64,000 nucleotides of DNA, taken from assembly GCA_017994815.1 (NCBI GenBank), contig JAGOJY010000010.1:43465-107464 (forward strand), written 5' to 3'. Position 1 is the stretch's first letter; the number at the start of each line of letters is the position of its first letter. The translations under genes and the position numbers were made by a program. This document shows, piece after piece, positions 17,698 through 27,563 of this stretch. The notes below the pieces were generated by a model. That model worked only from the letters and a program-made list of their open reading frames with translations, did not search any database and was not told the origin of the DNA. This stretch comes from Acidobacteriota bacterium (GTDB lineage: Bacteria > Acidobacteriota > Polarisedimenticolia > J045).

Positions 17698-18624
17698 ATG
17701 GGCATCCTCCAGGCGATCGGGAACACCTCGCTGGTCCGCTTGCGGCGCGTCGTCCCGGCCGGCTCGGCGGAGGTGTTCGTCAAGCTGGAGTGGGAGAACC
17801 CCACCGGCAGCGTGAAGGACCGCATGGCCGAGGCCGTGGTCTCGCGCGCCGAGGCCGACGGCCGCCTCCGGCCGGGCGACACCGTGGTCGAGTACACCGG
17901 CGGGAGCACCGGGGCCTCCCTGGCGCTGGTCTGCGCGGCCCGCGGCTACCGCCTGCGGATCGTCACCTCGGACGCGTTCAGCCGGGAAAAGCGCGACCAG
18001 ATGGCGGCTTTGGGCGCGGAACTCACGCTCGTGCCGAGCGAGGGCGGGCTGACGACGAAGAAGCTGATCCTCGACATGATCGAGACCGCCCGCGAGATCA
18101 GCCGCGAGCCGCACGTCTACTGGACCGACCAGCTCAACAACCAGGACAGCATCGCCGGCTACCACGCGCTGGGCGAGGAGATCTGGCTCCAGGCCGGCGG
18201 GCAGCTCGCGGCGGTCGTCCACTCGGTCGGCACGGCCGCGTCGCTGCGCGGCGTGGCCACGGTGCTCAAGCGTCACAAACCCGCCGTGCGCGTCGTGGCG
18301 GTCGAGCCGGCGGAATCGCCGGTGCTCTCGGGCGGCCAACCCGGCCCGCACAAAATCGAGGGTGTCGGCATCGGCTACGTCCCGCCGCTGTGGGAGCCTT
18401 CGCTGGTGGACGGGATCGAGCCCGTCGCGACCGACGAGGCCAAGGAGATGGCGCGGCGCATCGCGCGCGAGGAAGGGCTGTTCGCCGGGACGTCATCGGG
18501 GGCCAACGTCGTCGCGGCGCTGCGCGTGGCGGCGCGGCTCGGCCCCGGCGCCAAGGTCGTCACGCTGATGGTCGACTCGGGCCTGAAGTACCTCAACACC
18601 GACGTCTACCGCCGGCCCACCTGA
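17698..18624 (+). CDS. Cysteine synthase-like PLP enzyme
   Basis: A 308-residue fold-type II pyridoxal-phosphate enzyme. The PLP Lys is K40 in ENPTGSVKDRMA, the substrate/phosphate loop is EYTGGSTGASLAL (about 64-76), and a second glycine-rich PLP-phosphate site is SVGTAASLRG near 180. The family includes O-acetylserine sulfhydrylase (CysK/CysM) and cystathionine beta-synthase. EYTGGSTG differs from the usual CysK loop (TSGNTG), so the natural substrate may not be O-acetylserine. AAGGAGAA directly before the ATG (AAGGAG, 17683-17688) is a good ribosome-binding site. Divergent from the M1 peptidase and convergent with the patatin gene, so it is probably a single-gene unit. Confidence 0.85.
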   Translation: MGILQAIGNTSLVRLRRVVPAGSAEVFVKLEWENPTGSVKDRMAEAVVSRAEADGRLRPGDTVVEYTGGSTGASLALVCAARGYRLRIVTSDAFSREKRDQMAALGAELTLVPSEGGLTTKKLILDMIETAREISREPHVYWTDQLNNQDSIAGYHALGEEIWLQAGGQLAAVVHSVGTAASLRGVATVLKRHKPAVRVVAVEPAESPVLSGGQPGPHKIEGVGIGYVPPLWEPSLVDGIEPVATDEAKEMARRIAREEGLFAGTSSGANVVAALRVAARLGPGAKVVTLMVDSGLKYLNTDVYRRPT

Positions 18625-18642
18625 CCCGAACCGCGCCGCCGC

Positions 18643-21600
18643 TCAGCGCAGCGCCCGCTCGAGCCACGCCTCCTCCGGAGTCGGCCGACCGCGCTTCACG
18701 TACTCTTCGAGTCGCCGCGCGAACTCGCGCAGCGTGCGCGGCGTGTCGTCGGGGTCGAACACGCTGTCCAGCACGTGTGCGCCGAGAGCGCGGTAGCACT
18801 CGAACTGCGCCTCGTCGAACCACTGGTCGGCCGTGCTCTCGTGGGGGTAGGCCGGGTGCGTGCCGGCGTAGTGCAGGATGTCGCGCGGCTCGCGGTCGCA
18901 GAGGGTCGGCTTGACGTACAGCAGCACCCCGTCGCGGACGTGCGGCCCGTCCACGCGGCTGTAGCGGATGCGGCCGATCGCCCAGTAACGCCGGGAGCGC
19001 GGCGCGGGCCGCTCGTCCTCCCGGCGGTAGATCGGCAGGCGGCCGAACTCGATCGAAATCCCGAGGTCGACGCGGATCTTCTGGATCGTGTCGCCGAGAT
19101 CCTGGAAGACGAACTTCGGGTCGGCGCTGGCGTCGCAGGCGACGATCAGCCGGCAGCGCCGCAGGACCATCTCGTACACGCCGAGGTTGTCGAAGTGCCC
19201 GCCGTCCGAGAGGTGCACGAAGCGGCGCGTGTCGTCGGTCAGCCCGAACGCCTCCTGCAGAAGCGGCCCGACCGAGACCGAGGCGTGGGGCTGCCGCCAG
19301 CTGCGCGAGCCGTACAGGCCCGTGTTCGGCATCCAGGCGCCGAGCCGCACGTTGAGCAGCGTCATCAGGAAGCTGACGAACGGCGACGAGTGGTACCCCA
19401 TGCTCGGGTTGGCCGCGGCGCCGGAAATCGTCATCGCCGTCCCGAGCGTCACGCCGTTGCCGCGGTAGCGCTCCAGCGGCCGGTATCCCAGGCTGGCGTT
19501 GCCGGCGTGCAGCGGCGTGATCGTGAACGAACTGGCCTTGCGGCGCTGCCAGGCGAGCTCGCGTCCGCGGACGAGGTTCAGCGCGACGTTGACGACCGGC
19601 AGCAGCCGCGCGCGGCCCGCCGGGCGGCTCGCGCCGCCGTCGCTCGCGGCCACCCTCAGCTCGGCCATCTGGATGTTGTCGCGCGGGTCGAAGCCGGTGA
19701 ACGGGTTGGCCCGCCGCTCGGTGTTGGACGCCCCGAGGTAGCACCGCAAGAGACGGTCGCGGTACAACGCGTGCATCGAGAACTCGCGCAGCCGGATCAG
19801 CCGCGAGGCGACGAGGGACATCGCCAGCGCTCCGGCCGCCAGCGCGGCCGTGACGATGAAGCGCGCGGCACCGAGTCCCGGCGCAAACCGCGCAGCGTGC
19901 GGCTCGAGCCAGCCGATCGCCGCGCGAGCCGCGAGCGACAGCGCGATGGTCAGCGCGAGCACGAACAGGACCGCCGCGGCCATCACGCCGAACTGCCGCG
20001 CCTTCTGCGCAAAGCCGACGAGCGCCTGCGCGCCGTGCCCGGTCTTGCTGCCGGCGCTGAGCAGCGCCGTGGCCAAGCCGGAGATCCCGCCGATCGCGGC
20101 GAGCGCCTTGGTCGCGAACCCGCCGGAGGCCAGCACGAGGTTCGGTCCGAGCAGGCTCACCCCCGCCAGCCCGATCCAGGCGCAGGCCGCGATCATCGCC
20201 CACGCCGAACTCCGCGCCCACCACTCACGGTCGGCGTCGGACGTCAGGCGGCTGGTGAGCGCGATGAAGATCGTGGTCACGGCGAGGAAGCCGGCGATGA
20301 ACGCCGGCACCGCCAGCGTGACGTAGAATTCGGGCGCCCAAGCGCGGCCTCCCTGCGGGTCCGGGAGGATGTGCCGCGCGAACCACAAACCGAGCGGGCC
20401 GGCGATCGCACCGCTGCCGATCACGGCCAGCGCCTCGCGCAGCACCGCGGCGCTGCGAGCCTGCCAGCGGCCGCGGTCCGCGCGCCACAAGCGCACGTTG
20501 TAGACCACGAATGCGGTCGTGTGGACGGCGGTGCCGAGCGCGACCGCCGGCAGGTACCAGTCCCCCGACAGGTCGGTCCAGGCACGGAAGGTGCAGAGCG
20601 CGACCGCCGAGGTCAAGAGCGGCAGGAGCACGAGCCACAGGAACGCCCGCCCGCCCTTCAGCCGGCCGAAGAGGTCGGAGACGAAGTCCCACGTCGTGTC
20701 GCTCGCGCTCGGGCGCACGAGGCCGGCGTAGACGAGCGCGATCGCGGCGGTCAGCGCCGCGACCGCCAGCGCCATCCGTTGCGGCCAGCCGACGGCGCCT
20801 TCCGGCGGGACCATCGCCAGCGCGTGGAGCCACAGCCGCGGCAGCATCACGACGACAAAGAGCAGCGGCAGCAGAACGGTCCAGTTGACGAACAGGTTGC
20901 GGATGTATGTGGCGAGCAGCGTCCACGTGTCGGCGCTCATCAGGCCGCGGCGCGGCGTCAGGTAGTTGCTGAACCGGCGCAGGTGCCGGATCGGCAGCGC
21001 CTCGTGGCTGAGCGGCCGGGCGCGGCGGGCCGAGGCCGTACCGGGGGCGACCGGCGCACCGAGCGCACGTTGCACCTGCGCCAGGCCGGCGCGGTGGATC
21101 CAGCCCGAGAGCCACGAGCCGATGTACCCGCCGCCCGAGACGGTCGAGAGGTAGTGGAAGTCGCCCAATAGGCCGAACGTGCGCCGCGCGCCGTCGCTGC
21201 CGTCGGCGCCCGTCGGGTAACGCGCGAGCGCCTGCAGCAGGCCCAGCGAGAACGTCGCGCTGCGCACTCCCCCGCCGGACAGGCACAGGGCCGCGTGGCG
21301 CGCCTGGTGCAGCGCGCCGATCACGCGCTGCAGCCGCTGCGCGTCAACCGTGCGCACCAGCCCGGAGAAAGCGTGCTCGATGACCAGTCGGCGGCGGCGG
21401 AGTTCGTCCTCCGGCGCGACGCGCATCCGCGCCAGGCGGCTGGCGTGGACGTCGGTCGTCACGAGCGAGCAGCGCACGAACTCGTCGTAGTGGACCTGCA
21501 GCAGCGCCAGCATCAGGCGCGCGAACCCCTCCGCCTCGTCGGGGCCGGCGAACGCGCCCTCGACCCGTTCGAGGCACTCCCGCGGCACCGTGTCCAGCGC

Positions 21601-21777
21601 ACGGCGCACGCCAGCCGGGTCGGGGATGTCCTCGCGCGTGAAGCGGTCGAACGGGATGTCCGCGCCGCAGTCCGGCGCGATCCCGTGGAACGCCTCGTAC
21701 TCCTGCGCGAGCATCTGCCACAGCGGGATCGGAAGTTCATCGTAGGGCCCCGCGCCCCGTTCCTGCGTCGTCGACAT
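18643..21777 (-). CDS. Large membrane patatin-like phospholipase
   Basis: A 1,044-residue protein. The oxyanion-hole motif of patatins, ALCLSGGGVRSATFSLGLLQ, lies near residue 165, the nucleophile Ser is in TVSGGGYIGSW near 213, and the dyad Asp is in the DGGHFDNLGVYEM block near 857. Between Ser and Asp are about nine hydrophobic segments (for example VLLPLLFVVVMLPRLWLHAL, FYVTLAVPAFIAGFLAVTTI and GVMAAAVLFVLALTIALSLA), so the acyl-hydrolase site is built around an integral membrane block. Such enzymes cleave fatty acyl groups from lipids. An upstream in-frame Met exists, but the ATG at 21777 (MSTTQERG) starts the homologous part. Divergent from tamA; TATGAT on the minus strand (21812-21817) is a possible -10. 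Confidence 0.85.
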   Translation of the reverse strand: MSTTQERGAGPYDELPIPLWQMLAQEYEAFHGIAPDCGADIPFDRFTREDIPDPAGVRRALDTVPRECLERVEGAFAGPDEAEGFARLMLALLQVHYDEFVRCSLVTTDVHASRLARMRVAPEDELRRRRLVIEHAFSGLVRTVDAQRLQRVIGALHQARHAALCLSGGGVRSATFSLGLLQALARYPTGADGSDGARRTFGLLGDFHYLSTVSGGGYIGSWLSGWIHRAGLAQVQRALGAPVAPGTASARRARPLSHEALPIRHLRRFSNYLTPRRGLMSADTWTLLATYIRNLFVNWTVLLPLLFVVVMLPRLWLHALAMVPPEGAVGWPQRMALAVAALTAAIALVYAGLVRPSASDTTWDFVSDLFGRLKGGRAFLWLVLLPLLTSAVALCTFRAWTDLSGDWYLPAVALGTAVHTTAFVVYNVRLWRADRGRWQARSAAVLREALAVIGSGAIAGPLGLWFARHILPDPQGGRAWAPEFYVTLAVPAFIAGFLAVTTIFIALTSRLTSDADREWWARSSAWAMIAACAWIGLAGVSLLGPNLVLASGGFATKALAAIGGISGLATALLSAGSKTGHGAQALVGFAQKARQFGVMAAAVLFVLALTIALSLAARAAIGWLEPHAARFAPGLGAARFIVTAALAAGALAMSLVASRLIRLREFSMHALYRDRLLRCYLGASNTERRANPFTGFDPRDNIQMAELRVAASDGGASRPAGRARLLPVVNVALNLVRGRELAWQRRKASSFTITPLHAGNASLGYRPLERYRGNGVTLGTAMTISGAAANPSMGYHSSPFVSFLMTLLNVRLGAWMPNTGLYGSRSWRQPHASVSVGPLLQEAFGLTDDTRRFVHLSDGGHFDNLGVYEMVLRRCRLIVACDASADPKFVFQDLGDTIQKIRVDLGISIEFGRLPIYRREDERPAPRSRRYWAIGRIRYSRVDGPHVRDGVLLYVKPTLCDREPRDILHYAGTHPAYPHESTADQWFDEAQFECYRALGAHVLDSVFDPDDTPRTLREFARRLEEYVKRGRPTPEEAWLERALR

Positions 21778-21889
21778 TTCGCTTTCCCCGGAACACGCTC
21801 GGGCGAACGGGATCATAACGGACCGGCACACGACGGCGTGCTGCCGAATTTATAAGTCAGGCGCCGCCGGCCGGGCGGCGTGTGGGCCG

Positions 21890-23647
21890 GTGCACTACGA
21901 TCGCCGGGTGCTTCGACCGGCGCGCGTGGTGATCCTCGGGCTCGTCGCCCTCGCGGCCGCCCCGGCGCGGGCGGACCGGGTCCGGGTCGACATCGAGGGC
22001 CTCGGCGGGCCGGAGCGGAACAACGCCTCGCTCGTGCTGTCGATCGCCGCGGCGGCGCGGGACAAGGCGGACCTGCCGGAAAGCCGCGTGCGCCAGCTCC
22101 ACGAACAGGCGGCGGGCGAGATCGCCCGCGCGCTGGAGCCGTTCGGCTACTACCGGCCGGTCGTCGACGGCACGCTGGAGAAGGACGGCGACACCTGGCG
22201 CGCGACCTACCGCGTCGATGCCGGCCCGCCGCTGGAACTCGAGGCGGTGGAGGTGCGGGTGGACGGCCCGGGGGCCGACGAGTTCGCCGACCTGCGCTCG
22301 GCGTTCCCGCTGCACACCGGCGATACCCTCGACCACACGGCGTACGAGTCGGGCAAGCAGGCCTTCAGCGACCGCGCCGCGGCCAGCGGCTACCTCGACG
22401 CCGAATTCGACGCGGCACGGATCGAGATCGACCTCGAGCGCTACGTGTCGCGGATCGTGCTGCACTTCGAGACCGGCCCGCGTTACCGCTTCGGCAAGGT
22501 CTCGTTCAACCAGGACGTGCTCGAGCCCGGCCTGTTGCAGGAGTTCGTCCCGTTCGAGCCGGGCGATCCGTTCGACACGGGCAAACTGCTCGAGTTCCAG
22601 GGAGCGCTGGCCGAGAGCCCCTACTTCCGCCGCGTCGAGGTGCTCGCGCAGGAGGACCGGGCGACGAACCGCCGCGTCCCGATCGACGTCAACCTGGTGC
22701 CGAGCGCGCGGCAGCGCTGGGCCGTTGGCGCGGGGTACGGCACCGACACCGGGCCGCGGGGCACGGTGGACCTCGAGTTGCGCCGCATCAACCGGCGCGG
22801 CCACCGCGGCGAGGCGAACCTCGTGCTGTCCGGGATCGAGCGCAGCATCGCGACCAAGTACCTCGTGCCGACCGGCAATCCGCGGACCGACCAGATCGTT
22901 TACACCGCGGCCTTCGCCGTCCTGCGCCCGGAGACCAGCAAGAGTGACACGGCGCTGGTCGGGGCGACGCTGGCCCGCGCCCGCGGCAAGTGGCGCGAGA
23001 GCTTCGGCCTCACGTTCCAGCGCGAGCAGTTCGAGGTCGGCGTGGACTCCGGCACCTCGGTGCTGCTGATGCCGGAGGCGGGGTGGTCGCGCGTGGTGGC
23101 CGACGACCGCATCTTCCCGCTCCGCGGGCGGATGCTGGAGCTGCGCCTGCGCGGCGCGGCCGACTCGATCCTGTCCGAGACGTCGTTCGCCCAGGCCCGC
23201 GTCGAGGCGCGCTGGTTCCGCGGGCTGGGCGGGAACGTGCGCGCCCACGCGCGCGTGGCGGTCGGCTACATGAACGCCTCGGACTTCCGGCGGCTCCCGG
23301 CCTCGCTGCGCTTTTTCGCCGGGGGCGATCGCAGCGTGCGCGGGTTCGGCTACCAGGAGCTGGGCCCGCGCGACGAGGAGGGCCACGTCATCGGCGGCGA
23401 GGCGCTGCTCACGGCCTCGCTGGAGATGGACTACCTGTTCCTGGAGAAGTTCGGCCGCTGGGGGGTGGCGGCGTTCTACGACGCGGGCAACGCGATGACC
23501 TCGCTCTCGGGGCACCTCGAGCGCGGCGCGGGCGCCGGCATCCGCTGGCTGTCGCCGATCGGCCTCGTGCGCGCCGACGTCGCCTGGCCGGTGAGCCAGC
23601 ACGGCGGCTCGCCGCGCCTGCACCTGACGGTGGGGCCGGACCTGTGA
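21890..23647 (+). CDS. tamA: TamA: outer-membrane Omp85-family translocation subunit
   Basis: A 585-residue Omp85/BamA-superfamily protein. A signal peptide (VVILGLVALAAAPARA) is followed by about three POTRA-like modules (residues ~25-270; for example ALEPFGYYRPVV, AASGYLDAEFDAARIEID and GPRYRFGKVSF) and a 16-strand-type barrel. The conserved loop-6 region is FAGGDRSVRGFGYQELGP around residue 478. The ending LHLTVGPDL resembles the last barrel strand. TamA works with TamB in moving lipids or proteins to the outer membrane, and tamB follows with a GTGA overlap. The start shown is a GTG; a second in-frame GTG at 21908 also leaves a complete signal peptide and may be the true one. A -10-like TATAAG lies at 21851-21856. 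Confidence 0.92.
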   Translation: MHYDRRVLRPARVVILGLVALAAAPARADRVRVDIEGLGGPERNNASLVLSIAAAARDKADLPESRVRQLHEQAAGEIARALEPFGYYRPVVDGTLEKDGDTWRATYRVDAGPPLELEAVEVRVDGPGADEFADLRSAFPLHTGDTLDHTAYESGKQAFSDRAAASGYLDAEFDAARIEIDLERYVSRIVLHFETGPRYRFGKVSFNQDVLEPGLLQEFVPFEPGDPFDTGKLLEFQGALAESPYFRRVEVLAQEDRATNRRVPIDVNLVPSARQRWAVGAGYGTDTGPRGTVDLELRRINRRGHRGEANLVLSGIERSIATKYLVPTGNPRTDQIVYTAAFAVLRPETSKSDTALVGATLARARGKWRESFGLTFQREQFEVGVDSGTSVLLMPEAGWSRVVADDRIFPLRGRMLELRLRGAADSILSETSFAQARVEARWFRGLGGNVRAHARVAVGYMNASDFRRLPASLRFFAGGDRSVRGFGYQELGPRDEEGHVIGGEALLTASLEMDYLFLEKFGRWGVAAFYDAGNAMTSLSGHLERGAGAGIRWLSPIGLVRADVAWPVSQHGGSPRLHLTVGPDL

Positions 23648-26600
23648 GACGCGGGGCGCGGCGGCTGCTGCTCGGCGCCGGCGCGGCCGTGCTGGCCCTC
23701 GGCGTGCTCGCCGCCGCGGCCGGCTGGTTCCTGCTCGGGACCGAGGCCGGGACGCGCTTCGCCTTCCGCCGGCTCGGCGCGTTCATCCCCGGCTCGCTCG
23801 ACATCGAGGAGCTGCACGGCCCGATCCGCGGCCCGTTGTCGGCCCGCGGCATCGTCTACGAGAACGAGACGCTCTCGATCCGCGTCGCCCGCGCGGCGTT
23901 CGACTGGCGCTTGCGCGAGCTTCTGCGCCGCCGGATCGACGTCCTCCAGCTGACGGCCGAGGGCGTCGAGGTGCGGCTCAAGGACACGCGCGAAAAGCAG
24001 CAGGAGTCCACGGAGTTCAAGCTCCCGGACGTCAAGCTCGGCGTGAACATCGCGCTGCACGACGCCTCGGTGCGCGACGTGAGGATCTACGCCGCCGGCG
24101 CGAGCGAGCCGTTCGTGATCGACAGCGCGGCGTTGGAGTCGACGGCCGAGGGCGACGTCGTCCACGTGCAGCGGCTGGCGGTGCGGGGGCCGCGCTTCGC
24201 GCTCGACGCGAGCGGCGAGGTACGCCCGCAGGGCGCGTACCCGGTCGACCTGCAGCTGCGCTGGAGCGCCGAGCCGGAGTCCCTGCCGCGGCTGGCGGGG
24301 CGCGCGACGCTCGGCGGCACGCTGGAAGAGCTGCGCGTCGAGCACGCGACCGACGCGCCGTTCGCCAGCCGCGTCGCGGCCGTGGTCCGGCGCCCGTTCG
24401 GCGAAGCGTCGTTCGCGGGCCGGGTCGAGTTCGACCGACTCGACCTGCGCGATTTCGGGCAGGACTACCCCGCGGCGACGCTGTCCGCCGATGCGCGGCT
24501 GGCGGGCACGCTGGCCGAATTTTCCGGCCAGGGAACGCTGGCGGCGGCGACCGAACTGCTCGGCGACGTGCGCGCCGAGGGAGGGTTCGGGCGGCAGGCC
24601 GAGCGCTGGACGTTCGACGAGTTGGCCGTCAGCTTTCCCGGCGGCCCGACGCGGATCGTGGCCAGCGGCGACGTCGTCCTCGAACAGGCGGGGCCGCGCT
24701 TCGACGTGGCCGCGCGCTGGTCGAACCTGGCCTGGCCGCTGCGCGGGGAACCGCTGTTCGTCGTCGCGGAGGGGAACGGCCGCGCGCGCGGCACGCCCGG
24801 GGACTACGAGTTCGATGCCGCGGGACGGCTCGCGGACCAGCAACTGGCCGGGGTGCGCGTTCCGCTCGGCCGCGTCGCGGCGCGCGGGCGCGGCGACACG
24901 GCCGGGGTGAAGCTGGCCAGCTTCGAGGGCGCCGTGCTCGCGGGATCGGTCGCGGGCGCGGGCTCGGTCGCGTGGAGTCCCGAGGTGCGCTGGAACATCC
25001 GCGTCGAAGGGCGCGGCATCGACCCCGGCCAGGCCTGGCCCGGCTGGAGCGGCCGACTCGACGGCCGCGCGGCGAGCGAGGGCCGGCTCGCCCCGGACGG
25101 CCCGCGCGCGCGGGTCGCGCCGCTCGACCTCGAGGGAACTCTGCGCGGCCAGCCGCTGCGCGCCGCCGGCGGGCTCGCGCTCGCGGCCGGCGCGTACACG
25201 CTGGACGGGGTGGCCCTGACGTGGGGCGGGCTGTCGGCACGTGCCGACGGCACCGCGGGCGAGCGCTGGGATCTCGACTGGTCCTTGGACGCGCCGAACC
25301 TCGCCGCGCTGCTCCCGGACACCGCCGGCGCGATCGCGGCGCGCGGGCACCTCGCGGGTCGCGGGCTCGCGACGCCGCGCGTGCAGGCCGACCTCACCGC
25401 GCGCGGGCTCGCCGCGTTCGGGCAGGAGGCCGGGGAGGTCCGCGCGCGCGCCGATCTCGACCTCGCGCGGGGCGGTCGGCTGGACCTCGACCTCGCGGCG
25501 AAGCGGCTGGTGCTCGGGCCGCGCGGCTTCGACCGGCTGGAGCTGCAGCTGGCCGGCACGCGCGAGCGCCACCGGCTCACGGCCGCGCTCGACGGCGAGG
25601 CGTTGTCGCTGCAGGCGGCGCTGGCCGGCGGGCTCGACCCGGCGTGGAGCTGGAGCGGCGCCCTGGAGCAGCTCGCCTTGCGCACCGAGCGCGCCGGAAC
25701 GTGGCGGCTCGCGCGCCCGGCCGCGCTCAGCGCCGGCGCCGAGCGCGTCGAGTTGCGCGATTTCTGCTGGGTCTCGGGCGATTCGCGCCTGTGCGCCGCG
25801 GGCCACTGGAGCGCGGCGGCGGGGTCGGCGCTGGAGGCGAGCATCGCGGACCTGCCGCTGGCCCTCGCCGAGCCGTTCTTTCCCGCGGGGCTGCAAGTCG
25901 AGGGCGCGCTCGACGGCTCGATCGAGGCCGATGTGTCGCCCGGCGGCGACCTGCGCGCCGACGCCCGCCTGGAGACAAGCCCCGGCATGATCTCGTACCT
26001 GGCGCGCGAGGGGGAACGCGCACGGGTGCGGTTCCAGCCCGCGAGCGCGACGCTGCGCGCGGGACCGCCGGGCGTCGCGGCGCGGGTCGCGGCGACGCTC
26101 GACATCGGAACGCTGGAAGGCGAGCTGCGGCTGCCGGACTACAACCGCGTCGGCCTGCCGCCGGCGGCGCAGCGGCTGGAGGGGCGCCTCGTCGCGCACA
26201 TCTCGGACATTTCGCTCGCGCAGGCGTTCACCACCGATCTCGACGAGACGAGCGGCCGGATCGACGCCGACCTCGCGTTCTCCGGCAGCGTGGAGCGTCC
26301 GGCGATCCGCGGCAGCGCCGAGCTGAAGGACGCGAGCGCCAACCTGCCGCGCTTCGGACTCGAACTGCGCGGAGTGCGCGCGCGGTTGACCGGCGACGAG
26401 AGCGGCCTGTTCCAGGTCGAAGCGCGGGCCCGCTCCGGCGACGGCGAGGCGCGCGTCGACGGGCAGGCCGGGCTCGTGCCGAGCCAGCGGCAGCCGGTGC
26501 GCCTGCAGGTGACGGGGCACCGCTTCCTCGTCGCCAACTCGCCGACACTGCGCATCGTCGCCAGCCCGGACCTGCAGCTGACGTACGACGGCCGGCTGTT

Positions 26601-27546
26601 CCTCGCGCGCGGCGAGGTCCGCATCCCCGAGGCCGACCTCGTCTTCGCCGGCCTGCCGGAGGAAGCGATCCAGCCCTCGTCGGACGTCGTCTTCGTCGGC
26701 CCGCTGCGCCCGCAGCGCGAACAGCAGGCCGCGCTGGCGATCGACGCCCGCGTCCGGGTGATCCTCGGCGACGACGTCGAGCTGCAGGCGCAGGGGCTCA
26801 AGACCGAACTGACCGGCAGCCTGCTCCTGATCGAATCGCCCGGCGCGGCGCCGACCGCCGTCGGCGAGCTGTCGCTGGAGAAGGGCACGTTCAAGGCGTA
26901 CGGGCAGGACCTGACGATCGAGCGCGGGCGGCTGATCTTCGCCGGCGGCCCGGTGGCCAATCCCGGCCTCGACGTCCGCGCGTACCGCAAGGCGAGCGAC
27001 GGCGTGACCGCCGGGATCGAGGCCCGCGGCACCGTCGAGGAGCCGATCGTCAGCCTGTGGTCCGATCCCGCGATGTCGGAGACCGACCAGCTCTCGTACC
27101 TCGTGCTCGGGCGCCCGCTGGAACGTGCCGGCCCGGCCGAGGGCAGCGCGCTGACCAACGCCGCCAAGAGCCTCGGCCTGAAGGGCGGCAACCTCGTGGC
27201 GAAGAAGATCGGCGCGCAGCTCGGGCTGGAGGAGGCGCGGATCGAGACCAAGGGCTCGATCGAGGACGCTTCGCTCGTGCTCGGCAAGTACCTCTCGCCG
27301 CGGCTCTACATCGCCTACGGCGTCGGCATCTTCCAGCCCGTGAACACGTTCCGCGTCCGGTTCCTGCTCAGCGACAAGTGGGCGCTGCAGGCGGAAACCG
27401 GCGTCGGCACCAGCGCGGACGTCACGTACACGGTCGAGCGCGGCGGCGCCAGGACGAAGCTCCCGCCGCTGACGCTGGAGGAGGCGACAACTCCCCGCAG
27501 CGTGCCTGCCGGGGAGGCGGAGCGCACCGGCGGCGGTACCAAGTAG
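23644..27546 (+). CDS. tamB: TamB: translocation and assembly module, AsmA-like
   Basis: A 1,300-residue periplasm-spanning protein. A single N-terminal membrane segment (VLALGVLAAAAGWFLLG) is followed by long beta-rich repeats with the AsmA-like opening FAFRRLGAFIPGSLDIEELHG. The C-terminal DUF490/TamB domain is clear: GELSLEKGTFKAYGQDLTIE near residue 1075, SLWSDPAMSETDQLSYLVLGRP near 1140, and IYVGI/GVGIFQPVNTFRVRFLLSDKW near 1240. The protein forms a hydrophobic groove carrying phospholipid toward the outer membrane. The GTG start lies within the tamA stop. The last 35 residues after the domain are low-complexity. Length is usual for TamB. Confidence 0.93.
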   Translation: MRRGARRLLLGAGAAVLALGVLAAAAGWFLLGTEAGTRFAFRRLGAFIPGSLDIEELHGPIRGPLSARGIVYENETLSIRVARAAFDWRLRELLRRRIDVLQLTAEGVEVRLKDTREKQQESTEFKLPDVKLGVNIALHDASVRDVRIYAAGASEPFVIDSAALESTAEGDVVHVQRLAVRGPRFALDASGEVRPQGAYPVDLQLRWSAEPESLPRLAGRATLGGTLEELRVEHATDAPFASRVAAVVRRPFGEASFAGRVEFDRLDLRDFGQDYPAATLSADARLAGTLAEFSGQGTLAAATELLGDVRAEGGFGRQAERWTFDELAVSFPGGPTRIVASGDVVLEQAGPRFDVAARWSNLAWPLRGEPLFVVAEGNGRARGTPGDYEFDAAGRLADQQLAGVRVPLGRVAARGRGDTAGVKLASFEGAVLAGSVAGAGSVAWSPEVRWNIRVEGRGIDPGQAWPGWSGRLDGRAASEGRLAPDGPRARVAPLDLEGTLRGQPLRAAGGLALAAGAYTLDGVALTWGGLSARADGTAGERWDLDWSLDAPNLAALLPDTAGAIAARGHLAGRGLATPRVQADLTARGLAAFGQEAGEVRARADLDLARGGRLDLDLAAKRLVLGPRGFDRLELQLAGTRERHRLTAALDGEALSLQAALAGGLDPAWSWSGALEQLALRTERAGTWRLARPAALSAGAERVELRDFCWVSGDSRLCAAGHWSAAAGSALEASIADLPLALAEPFFPAGLQVEGALDGSIEADVSPGGDLRADARLETSPGMISYLAREGERARVRFQPASATLRAGPPGVAARVAATLDIGTLEGELRLPDYNRVGLPPAAQRLEGRLVAHISDISLAQAFTTDLDETSGRIDADLAFSGSVERPAIRGSAELKDASANLPRFGLELRGVRARLTGDESGLFQVEARARSGDGEARVDGQAGLVPSQRQPVRLQVTGHRFLVANSPTLRIVASPDLQLTYDGRLFLARGEVRIPEADLVFAGLPEEAIQPSSDVVFVGPLRPQREQQAALAIDARVRVILGDDVELQAQGLKTELTGSLLLIESPGAAPTAVGELSLEKGTFKAYGQDLTIERGRLIFAGGPVANPGLDVRAYRKASDGVTAGIEARGTVEEPIVSLWSDPAMSETDQLSYLVLGRPLERAGPAEGSALTNAAKSLGLKGGNLVAKKIGAQLGLEEARIETKGSIEDASLVLGKYLSPRLYIAYGVGIFQPVNTFRVRFLLSDKWALQAETGVGTSADVTYTVERGGARTKLPPLTLEEATTPRSVPAGEAERTGGGTK

Positions 27547-27550
27547 CGCG

Positions 27551-27556
27551 TATCCT
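27551..27556 (+). promoter_or_regulatory. -10-like hexamer TATCCT in front of the DUF2277 gene
   Basis: TATCCT ends seven bases before the ATG of the DUF2277 gene, which would place transcription start at or next to the start codon (a leaderless message). No clear -35 hexamer accompanies it. Confidence 0.25.
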
Positions 27557-27563
27557 CGGCGAC

